A stretch of 45,315 nucleotides of DNA. Source: Elusimicrobiota bacterium. GTDB taxonomy: Bacteria; Elusimicrobiota; Elusimicrobia; UBA1565; UBA9628. Under the pieces are notes generated by a model. That model was given only the letters and a program-made list of their open reading frames with translations. It had not been told where the DNA came from and searched no databases. Below, in pieces: positions 39,249-45,315 of the stretch. How positions within the stretch are numbered: position 1 is the stretch's first letter; each line of letters opens with the position of its first letter. The stretch spans positions 1-45,315 of the forward strand of contig JAHFCE010000025.1 of NCBI GenBank assembly GCA_023249675.1. The letters run 5' to 3'. A program made the position numbers and the translations under genes.

Positions 39249-40049
39249 ATGATTCCGGTCGTCCGCACCAAGAAAGCGCTCGCGCGTCTCGTGACGCGTT
39301 GGCGAGAAAACCGCCTGTCCATCGGCTTCGTGCCCACGATGGGTGCTTTGCACGCGGGTCACGCAGCGCTCGTGCGCCGAGCCGCCGCCGAGAACGACCG
39401 CGTTCTCGTGTCTCTCTTCGTGAATCCGCTGCAGTTCGGCCCCCACGAGGACTACAACCGCTATCCTCGCGCGCTGCCCGCCGACCACCGGCTCGCGGCC
39501 GCCGCGGGAGCCGCCGCCGTCTACGCCCCATCGGCGGAGGAGATGTACCCGAAAGGTTTCCACACTCATGTCGAGGTCGAGGGGCTCTCGGACCTCTACT
39601 GCGGGAAATACCGCCCCGGACATTTTCGCGGCGTGGCCACGGTCGTGCTGAAACTGTTCAATCAGGTCCACCCCGACCGGGCCTACTTCGGCGAAAAGGA
39701 CTGGCAGCAGGTCCGCATACTCGAGGACATGATCCGCGACCTTGACGTCAATGTGACTCTTGTGCGCGTGGGAATCGTGCGCGAGAAGGACGGCCTCGCC
39801 CTGTCAAGCCGCAACGCCTCTCTGTCCCCCGCCGAACGCCGCGCCGCTCCCGCCCTGCGCCGCGCCCTAGAGGCGGGCCGCCGGGAAGCCCAGCGGCCCC
39901 ATGCGCGGGCGCGGACGATCGCCGCCGCGGTGCGCCGCGCGCTATCGGGAACCAGCCTGAAAGCACAATACGCGGCCGTCTGGAAAGGCCGACTGCTGGC
40001 CGCCGCCACTTTGGGGCGCACCCGTCTGATTGACAACCTTCCGATCTAA
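39249..40049 (+). CDS. panC: Pantothenate synthetase (pantoate-beta-alanine ligase)
   Basis: A 266-residue ATP-dependent ligase. Motifs: FVPTMGALHAGHAAL with the nucleotide-binding HxGH, VNPLQFGPHEDYNRYPR, GKYRPGHFRGVATVV, YFGEKDWQQV and LALSSRNASLS. ATG 39249, 2 bp after the hydrolase stop, gives the standard N-terminus. The C-terminal domain is Arg/Ala-rich but intact. The -35 of the next operon lies in its last codons. Confidence 0.96.
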   Translation: MIPVVRTKKALARLVTRWRENRLSIGFVPTMGALHAGHAALVRRAAAENDRVLVSLFVNPLQFGPHEDYNRYPRALPADHRLAAAAGAAAVYAPSAEEMYPKGFHTHVEVEGLSDLYCGKYRPGHFRGVATVVLKLFNQVHPDRAYFGEKDWQQVRILEDMIRDLDVNVTLVRVGIVREKDGLALSSRNASLSPAERRAAPALRRALEAGRREAQRPHARARTIAAAVRRALSGTSLKAQYAAVWKGRLLAAATLGRTRLIDNLPI

Positions 40050-40058
40050 AGTTACGAT
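40030..40058 (+). promoter_or_regulatory. Promoter of the HAMP-helical-PDZ operon (leaderless type)
   Basis: A perfect TTGACA (40030-40035) is followed after 17 bp by TACGAT (40053-40058). The -10 ends 6 nt before the GTG start at 40065, so transcription should begin on or next to the start codon. No Shine-Dalgarno is present. Confidence 0.75.
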
Positions 40059-40064
40059 AACCCG

Positions 40065-40610
40065 GTGAAGCCCTCCTATAAGAGGCGGCAATACTGGGTC
40101 GACGCCCCCCTCCAGCTCCAAATGGTCGGTTTCGTCGTCCTGTTGGTTTCCGCGAGCTTGCTCTTGACCGCGTTCTCCGTGTTCCGCGGCATCCAGGAAG
40201 CCTCGGCCTCCTCCCGCCAGATCTTCCACTCCCTCGAGTGGATCAAAGGCGCCCTGCGCGCCCCGTTGCTGCTCGCGTCCGCGATCTCTCTTCTGGCCGG
40301 CGGCCTCGTCACTTTGTTCTGGTCGCACCGCTTCGCGGGCCCCCTGCGCGTGATCTCCGCCGGCGTCGCCCGCGTGCGCCACGGAAATTTTTCCGTGCCC
40401 GTGCGCGTCCGCGCCACGGACGCGCATCAAGAGTTCGTCCGCGAGTTCCAACTCATGCAGGACGAACTGCGCAAGATGATCTCGGCCGATCGCGCGCACG
40501 TGGCCGAGGCCGTCGCCCTGCTCGAAGAGTCCGAGAGGCGCAAGCCCTCAGACGACATCGGCAAGGCCCTCGATCACTTGCGCCAAGCCTGCGCGAAGTA
40601 CCACCTCTGA
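40065..40610 (+). CDS. Orphan HAMP-domain membrane protein
   Basis: A 181-residue protein, GTG start. Two membrane segments (LQMVGFVVLLVSASLLLTAF and PLLLASAISLLAGGLVTLF) flank a short periplasmic part, followed by a HAMP-like linker (HRFAGPLRVISAGVARVRHGNFSVPVRVRATD, then helix EFVREFQLMQDELRKM) and a charged helical end. No kinase, cyclase or methyl-accepting domain follows, so it would have to act through a partner. Two exported proteins are encoded immediately downstream. Role unknown; envelope sensing is inferred. Confidence 0.75.
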   Translation: MKPSYKRRQYWVDAPLQLQMVGFVVLLVSASLLLTAFSVFRGIQEASASSRQIFHSLEWIKGALRAPLLLASAISLLAGGLVTLFWSHRFAGPLRVISAGVARVRHGNFSVPVRVRATDAHQEFVREFQLMQDELRKMISADRAHVAEAVALLEESERRKPSDDIGKALDHLRQACAKYHL

Positions 40611-42853
40611 TGCGAGCCGCGCTCCTCGCGGCTCTCTTCATCATATCCCCCGTCTTCGCCGCCGACGCTCCAGCGCCAAGCCCGGCCCTCGCCCTCCTCA
40701 ATGACAGCTTCGGCGAGCCCGGTGTTGAAACGCTCGCCGCGCGCGGGATCATCGTGCTGCAGGGCAAGCGCGGCGCGCGCCGCCTGGCCGCCGTCCACTG
40801 GAAGGCGCTGGGCACGCTCGCGCACGCGGCGTCATCCTGCTTGGCTCTGAGCGCCGCCGCCGACGCGCTCGGGCATGAACCAGCGCCGGCGGCTCCTGTT
40901 TTGGACCTTTCCGCCTGCCGCGCCTTGCCGGCGGACGGCCTCATGACGCCGTCCCTGCACGCGCTCGCCGCAGCGCTTGAGGCCGGGCACGAGGAGCGCT
41001 GGGCCCTGCATCTCGCCAGCGCTTCGCCCTCCGAAGCGCCCGGACAAGCGAACCTCTTCGACACCGCCTGGGGCAGAGATCTCACAGCGCGCCGCCATGC
41101 CGACGCCCTCGAAAACACGGCGCCGCTCGTCAAGCCGATGTTCGACGACCTTCTCGCGGGTCCGCGTCCAGACAAGGGGGCCGCGGCGCTCTTCGCCGCC
41201 GAAGCCTCCGCCCGAGGCGCCGCCTCTTCTGAGACCCTCCTTGTCGATGACGCCGCGCGCGGGACGCTGTCCGAGGAACTGCGCGAGCGACTGCGCCGCA
41301 CCCTCTCTCATGAGCGCCGCCGCTGGGCGGCGGCGACGGCGAGCGCCGCCGCCGCCGAACTTCTCGGTAAAACCTCCGTGAAGCGCGAGCTCGAGGACCT
41401 GCGCGGTGCGGCCAAAGCCCTCTCCTCCCGTCCCAATCTTCCCGCCGCGCTCGAGGCAGCCCTCAGCCGCGCGGGCTCCACCTCGGACGGAGCCCGCCTG
41501 AGATCAGCCGGCCTGCATCTTCAGGAACCCGTGCGTCTCGGCCAGCACGAGCTCGGCGATGAGGCGATCGTCTCCGGCGCATACTGGGTCGACGGCCTCA
41601 AGGAAAACGACGCGGTCGAAGTCGAGGAAACGATCGTCCTTGAAACCGAGCGGGGGTTCTCCTCCACGGAAACCCACGCCCATAAGCGCCGCAACGGCGG
41701 ACCCTACCCTTTCTCACGCGCCGTCAAGATCGACGAGACCCGCTCTTTTGCGGTCCGTTCTTTGGTTTCAGCGGGAGGTTTCCTCGTCGCCGAACGCGTC
41801 GAAGTGCCGCTCGCCCGCGATTTTGAGTTGGCGCTCGTCAAAGAGTCCGCGGCCGCGAGCCTGCGTGCCGGCTGCCGCCTCACGGACGCCGAAGCCGCCT
41901 ACCAAGCGCTCGAGACGCTCGTCGAAGAGCCCGCCAAGGTCAAACCGCAATACAAGGACCTGGGCCGGCGCGCGCGCAAGGCGCGAGAAGCCTCGAGGTC
42001 CGACGCCGAAACCCTGATGAAGCTCGAGGAAGCCATCGCCGCGGCCCGCGCCGACTCCGCTCCCCAGCTGTGCCGCGACGAGACCGGCCGCGTGGACGAA
42101 GCCCTCAAGCTCGCCAAGCGCCTGCCTCCCGGCTGCGACCGCGACCTTCCCGAACTGCACGCCCTGCGCGCGACGATCACGAGGCGCGCCGCCGATCAGC
42201 GCTGGTTCCTAAAGGCGTCCTCCGAAGCGCGCTCCAAGCGCAAGTCCTGCGATCTCGACGCCGCCCGCGCGCGCTGGTCTGAGGCCCTCGCCTCGCTTGA
42301 CGCCGATCCTGGCGCGCGCTGCGGCCGCGCCGCAGAAGAAGAAGTCCAAGTCAAGGCCGATGTCGCCGAGCTCGTCCGCAAGATCGCGTGGCGAGAAGAA
42401 CTCGATCAGTCCCTCACTCAGGCCGAGGCCGAAACCGCACCAGCGCGCCGCCTCGACATCCTGCGCCCGGTGACGTCCCGGCTCGGCGCCCTGAACGAGA
42501 ATTGCTTCAAGGTCGAGTCCCGCCGCGCGTCCTCTCTGTCCGTGGCGGCCGCGAAAACCTTAACCGCCCCGGCGGACAACGAACTGGCGCGCCGCCTTCC
42601 GCCCGAAAACGCCCTGGCCTCCGCCGTCGCCGAGGTCCGGGCTGAGCGCGCACGACGCCTCGAGGCCGCCGGCGCCGCGGAAAAAGCGGTCCTGGAACCG
42701 GCCGCGGCCCCCGCCGCGGAGGCTGCGAAGGCGGCCGCACCCCCTGTGGTCACCTCTGTCGCACCCGCTGCCCCGCTCACATCGGCTCCGAGAAAGCCGG
42801 CAAAGCGCCCGCAGCGCAAGACGAAGAAGGCAAAGGAAGCCGCGGCTCGATGA
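40610..42853 (+). CDS. Large exported helical protein of unknown function
   Basis: A 747-residue protein with signal peptide MRAALLAALFIISPVFA, ATG overlapping the upstream stop (TGATG). The first half is Ala/Leu-rich. A beta-like patch near 325-400 (AYWVDGLKENDAVEVEETIVLETERG) precedes helical repeats that look TPR-like and carry regularly placed cysteines (RAGCRLTDAEAAYQAL, LCRDETGRVDEALKLAKRLPPGC, KSCDLDAARARWSEAL, GARCGR, NENCFK), suggesting disulfide-stapled helices in the periplasm. The end is Pro/Ala-rich then Lys-rich. No family recognised. Confidence 0.65.
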   Translation: MRAALLAALFIISPVFAADAPAPSPALALLNDSFGEPGVETLAARGIIVLQGKRGARRLAAVHWKALGTLAHAASSCLALSAAADALGHEPAPAAPVLDLSACRALPADGLMTPSLHALAAALEAGHEERWALHLASASPSEAPGQANLFDTAWGRDLTARRHADALENTAPLVKPMFDDLLAGPRPDKGAAALFAAEASARGAASSETLLVDDAARGTLSEELRERLRRTLSHERRRWAAATASAAAAELLGKTSVKRELEDLRGAAKALSSRPNLPAALEAALSRAGSTSDGARLRSAGLHLQEPVRLGQHELGDEAIVSGAYWVDGLKENDAVEVEETIVLETERGFSSTETHAHKRRNGGPYPFSRAVKIDETRSFAVRSLVSAGGFLVAERVEVPLARDFELALVKESAAASLRAGCRLTDAEAAYQALETLVEEPAKVKPQYKDLGRRARKAREASRSDAETLMKLEEAIAAARADSAPQLCRDETGRVDEALKLAKRLPPGCDRDLPELHALRATITRRAADQRWFLKASSEARSKRKSCDLDAARARWSEALASLDADPGARCGRAAEEEVQVKADVAELVRKIAWREELDQSLTQAEAETAPARRLDILRPVTSRLGALNENCFKVESRRASSLSVAAAKTLTAPADNELARRLPPENALASAVAEVRAERARRLEAAGAAEKAVLEPAAAPAAEAAKAAAPPVVTSVAPAAPLTSAPRKPAKRPQRKTKKAKEAAAR

Positions 42854-44163
42854 AGCGCCTCTTCGCCCTCATCCTGATCGCCTCCTGCGCGTTTGCGGCG
42901 AACGCCGCACGCACGGGCGCCAAGAGGCCCGCGCGTAAATCGGCCACAAAAACGCAGTCCCCGAAGGCGCCGACGGCGGCCACCGCGACGCCGCCTTTAG
43001 CCGCCTCCCCCGAATCCCTCGATGAGATCGCGCTGTTCGGCCTGGGCGCCGGACTCACCGCCCAAGACGACGGCCTCGTCGTCGCCTCCGTGCGGCCCGG
43101 CTCGCGCGCGGACTCGGCCGGACTCAGGGCCGGGGACCGCCTCCTGCGCGTGGACGGAACCGTCTCGTCGCGCGCCGCCGTCGCGGCCCAGTTGCGCGCC
43201 TGGACGCCCGGCACGCGCCTAGCGCTCGTCGTCCGCCGCGGCCTCGAGATTCATCCTCTGGAGACCGCCCCGGTTCCTCCCGCCCGCGACTACGCGCGCG
43301 GCGGCCGCGATATGTCCGAACACGAGAAAGTCCTCGCCGCCGAACGCTCGGCTCAGGCCGTCTCAGAAGGCCGCGCCGCCGTCAAAGCCTCCGGCCCGCT
43401 GAGCGTCGCGATCCGCGCCGACCAAAACCTGTGGACGCGCTTTCCCAAGGGCCTGCCCACCGGCCTCAAGAAAGGCGACGAAATCACCGCCGAGGCCGCG
43501 ACCGGCCTGACCGTGGACGCCACGCTCGACTTCCTGGCCGTACCCCCCGGCTCCAAGCTGCGCGCGCGCGTCCTCGACGCCGTGGACGACGGCCAGACGC
43601 GCACGCTGCGCCTGGCCTTCTATGCCCTCGATCTCAACGGCGGCGGCACCTACACCACGCTCGGAGCCGCCACCGCCGTCTCCGGCGACCAGCGCATGGC
43701 CCGCGTGATCGCAGGCGGCACTTTCGTCGCGGCCGCCCCGCTTCCCGACGCCAAGCGCCGCGCACCCGTACCGGCGCTCGACGCGGACGCGCGCTTGCGC
43801 GTGCGTCTCCTCGAGCCTCTTGTCATCGATGAGCCGCCATCCTACTGGCGCGCGGGCCCCGGCCTGTGGGTCAAGACCGTCGAGGACGAGGGCCGCCGCC
43901 TCTTTGAGGTCACTCACGTGATCGCCGGACGTTCCGCCGAGACCGCGGGCCTGAAGGTCGGCGAGCGCCTCGACGCAATCGGCGGACGCTCCAGCGAAAA
44001 GATGGACTTCGCCGAAGCCATCGACCGCCTCTACGGCGCGCCGGGCTCGGACATCGAGGTTTCCGTCATTCGCGGCAAGAGCCAGACGCTCAAGCTCACG
44101 CGCGGCCTGCGCTGGTCCAACGGCAAGTCCGAACCGCTGCCAATCGCCTACACCGCGCAGTAA
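42850..44163 (+). CDS. Exported protein with two PDZ-like domains
   Basis: A 437-residue protein overlapping the upstream gene by 4 bp (ATGA). A signal peptide (MKRLFALILIASCAFAANA) and a Lys/Thr/Ala/Pro linker precede a first PDZ-like domain (LVVASVRPGSRADSAGLRAGDRLLRVDG, about 75-135). A central beta-rich part (about 175-300, PLSVAIRADQNLWTR to VIAGGTFVAAAP) follows, and a second PDZ-like domain ends the protein (VTHVIAGRSAETAGLKVGERLDAIGG, about 350-430). No protease triad is present. PDZ domains bind C-termini of partner proteins, so it may be a scaffold for the upstream exported protein. Confidence 0.78.
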   Translation: MKRLFALILIASCAFAANAARTGAKRPARKSATKTQSPKAPTAATATPPLAASPESLDEIALFGLGAGLTAQDDGLVVASVRPGSRADSAGLRAGDRLLRVDGTVSSRAAVAAQLRAWTPGTRLALVVRRGLEIHPLETAPVPPARDYARGGRDMSEHEKVLAAERSAQAVSEGRAAVKASGPLSVAIRADQNLWTRFPKGLPTGLKKGDEITAEAATGLTVDATLDFLAVPPGSKLRARVLDAVDDGQTRTLRLAFYALDLNGGGTYTTLGAATAVSGDQRMARVIAGGTFVAAAPLPDAKRRAPVPALDADARLRVRLLEPLVIDEPPSYWRAGPGLWVKTVEDEGRRLFEVTHVIAGRSAETAGLKVGERLDAIGGRSSEKMDFAEAIDRLYGAPGSDIEVSVIRGKSQTLKLTRGLRWSNGKSEPLPIAYTAQ

Positions 44164-44181
44164 TGAAGCCCCCTCAGCCCG

Positions 44182-44436
44182 TCATTCGTAAACGTTACTG
44201 CGATGCCCGACCGTCAGAATTAGGATCAGCACTTCTAATTTTCTGATCTTGTAGAGAATGCGCCAGTCACCGACCCGGTAAGACCAACGATCGCTGAGAA
44301 GCCCGGTCAGACGCTTGCCGAGTTCCGGATGCTCGGAAAGTCGAAGTATGGATTTGCCGACCCTTTCCTTGACCACGCGATCCAGCTTACCTATGCGATG
44401 AGCCGCTTCCTGGGTATACAGGATGCGATAGGTCAT
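44182..44436 (-). CDS. RelE-family toxin
   Basis: An 84-residue protein. TYRILYTQEAAHRIGKLDRVVKERVGKSILRL, then GKRLTGLLSDRWSYRVGDWRILYKI and LILTVGHRSNVYE follow the RelE fold, including the basic/aromatic RVGDWRILY core and terminal HR-Y residues associated with mRNA cleavage on the ribosome. It overlaps the antitoxin stop by 4 bp (ATGA). The gene is less G+C-rich than neighbours, as is common for such modules. Confidence 0.9.
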   Translation of the reverse strand: MTYRILYTQEAAHRIGKLDRVVKERVGKSILRLSEHPELGKRLTGLLSDRWSYRVGDWRILYKIRKLEVLILILTVGHRSNVYE

Positions 44437-44681
44437 TTAAAAATGTCTTCGTGCTCGACAAGGCGTTCAGCGTTCTCATCCTCTTCGGCCTTCAGGAGAG
44501 AGAGCATAAGCTTCTTGTCCGCAAGCACCTCGAGCGTTTCTAACTCTTCAGGGGACACCAGAACTGCGGACGCCGCACCGTTTCGGGTGATGATAATTCG
44601 GCCACGCTTCTTTTTGCCCAAAGATGCGATCATCTCGGGCAAGTGCGCGCGCACATAGGAAACAGGAGCTATTTTAGTCAT
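44433..44681 (-). CDS. Phd/YefM-family antitoxin
   Basis: An 82-residue protein. KIAPVSYVRAHLPEMIASLGKKKRGRIIITRNGAASAVLVSPEELETLEVL is the DNA-binding fold, followed by a helical acidic tail (KAEEDENAERLVEHEDIF) that would wrap the toxin. ATG 44681 is favoured over the longer frame because it gives the family N-terminus and lies downstream of the promoter/operator at 44701-44720. Confidence 0.9.
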   Translation of the reverse strand: MTKIAPVSYVRAHLPEMIASLGKKKRGRIIITRNGAASAVLVSPEELETLEVLADKKLMLSLLKAEEDENAERLVEHEDIFK

Positions 44682-44700
44682 TGCTTGGCCCTCTGCCCCT

Positions 44701-44720
44701 ATTGTACATGATTCTGTACA
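44701..44720 (-). promoter_or_regulatory. Promoter -10 and TGTACA-N6-TGTACA operator of the TA pair
   Basis: On the minus strand TACAAT (44706-44701) is the likely -10. It overlaps one of two TGTACA hexamers (44703-44708 and 44715-44720) spaced by 6 bp. The larger unit is an inverted repeat with one mismatch. Binding of the antitoxin-toxin complex here would block transcription. Confidence 0.55.
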
Positions 44721-44789
44721 TTCATGCCAGGTCCACACACATCAGACGATTGAGGGGGTCAAAAAGTTGCACGTCCGACGCAACGACAG

Positions 44790-45315
44790 CTACTGGCCGG
44801 CTCCGAGCGTGGCGAGAAGCTTCTTCGCGTCGGCGAGGTTGTCGGGGTACTCAGCGGGATCGGCCGGCTCCTTGATCGCCTCGACCGCCTTGAGCGTCGC
44901 GACGGCCTCGGCCTTGCGCTTCAAGCGCAGGTAGGCCTCGGCCAGCGGCTGATAATTGGCCGAGTGGGTCGGCGATAGCTTCACCGCGAGCTCGAACTCA
45001 GCGAGGGCCTTCTGCTTGTCGCCGCCCGCGAAGCCCGGAACTTGCCAGAAAATCTCGGCCAGGACGTGATGCGCTCCGCCGTGATGGGGGTCAAGGGCAA
45101 TCGTCTCCGCCATCTCGCGCTTGATCGTCTTGAGCGTGAACAAGGCCTTCATGAGGCCCTTCGTCTCGGCCCAACGGCCAAGCGCCACGCCGAACCAGAA
45201 GTGAGCCTCCGCGGTTTGAGACGAGAGCGCGACCGACTGTTCGCAGTCGCGTTTGGCCGACTCGTACTCGGCCAGCTTGGCGGACTTTTTTTTGAGGGTC
45301 TCGCCGCGACGAACT
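44790..45315 (-). CDS. TPR-repeat protein, N-terminal part beyond the window
   Basis: The frame is open to the window edge, so about 174 C-terminal residues are visible and the start lies beyond. Helical repeat pairs with TPR character are seen: CEQSVALSSQTAEAHFWFGVALGRWAETKG, ETIALDPHHGGAHHVLAEIFWQVPGFAGGDKQKALAEFELAVKLSPTHSANYQPLAEAYLRLKRKAEAVATL. The AHFWFGVALGRW form resembles small TPR proteins with several periplasmic or cytosolic repeats in many diderm bacteria. No signal sequence can be judged. Function unknown. Confidence 0.75.
   Translation of the reverse strand, partial: VRRGETLKKKSAKLAEYESAKRDCEQSVALSSQTAEAHFWFGVALGRWAETKGLMKALFTLKTIKREMAETIALDPHHGGAHHVLAEIFWQVPGFAGGDKQKALAEFELAVKLSPTHSANYQPLAEAYLRLKRKAEAVATLKAVEAIKEPADPAEYPDNLADAKKLLATLGAGQ

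Noticed and set aside
1-45315. CRISPR array, rRNA genes, intact insertion sequence
   Set aside because: No regularly spaced identical repeats, no rRNA motifs, and no transposase or integrase frame was found on either strand.

Overview
The window is G+C-rich, densely coded chromosomal DNA from a diderm (Gram-negative-type) bacterium. Two predicted outer-membrane barrels have signal peptides and a C-terminal Phe. There is also a MurB/FtsQ/FtsA/FtsZ division cluster, a PilT retraction ATPase, and complete housekeeping genes for tRNA modification, phospholipid, lysine, pantothenate and folate synthesis. Gene order and protein style (bfn-HU-MerR, cmk-plsC-rpsA, murB-ftsQAZ-pilT) would fit a deep-branching diderm phylum such as Elusimicrobiota. 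That assignment is inference only and was not tested by any search.

Layout. 1-9659 (+): end of a Fur-type regulator, then a tightly packed run: ASCH protein, miaB, PilZ protein, miaA, membrane-anchored spermidine-synthase-like enzyme, hflX, plsY, gpsA, bifunctional nuclease, HU/IHF, MerR and a CPBP membrane protease. 9660-12900 (+): two tRNA-Pro genes, acylphosphatase, a group-2-like sigma factor, apt, tRNA-Arg with a scarred 3' flank, and a YfgM-like TPR protein. 12900-17327 (+): two barrel proteins, a Phd/ParE-type toxin-antitoxin pair and an orphan winged-helix-like protein. 17328-18060: about 730 bp without a convincing gene but with degenerate repeats. 18061-30699 (-): murB-ftsQ-ftsA-ftsZ-pilT, then a deoxynucleoside kinase, YfiH, hisC, cmk, plsC, rpsA, a TPR protein and lysA. 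30719-33096 (+): rhomboid-like membrane protein, exported clan-A glycosidase-like protein, tRNA-Lys and tRNA-Glu. 33151-36060: an exported PD-(D/E)XK nuclease-like protein (-) divergent from an exported metzincin-like protease (+). 36087-40049 (+): dapB, small membrane protein, folK, panB, alpha/beta hydrolase, panC. 40065-44163 (+): an unassigned three-gene envelope operon (orphan HAMP protein, large exported helical protein, double-PDZ protein). 44182-45315 (-): a RelE/Phd pair and the C-terminal part of a TPR protein.

Most neighbouring genes overlap by ATGA, GTGA or a few bases, so translation is heavily coupled. Two features recur. First, several operon heads have a -10 hexamer ending only 6 to 9 nt before the start codon, sometimes with a good -35 17 bp upstream, which predicts leaderless mRNAs. 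Second, some clearly coding N-termini have no ATG, GTG or TTG: hflX and the glycosidase-like gene both appear to start at a CTG inside a CTGA overlap with the upstream stop, and the sigma factor has no canonical start covering its conserved N-terminus.

Other structures are a tRNA-Pro gene enclosed by a perfect 20-bp inverted repeat, a tRNA-Arg followed by inverted and direct copies of its own 3' half, a 33-bp-armed hairpin between pilT and the kinase gene, and a porin leader with mutually exclusive helices. No CRISPR array, intact insertion sequence or rRNA was seen.
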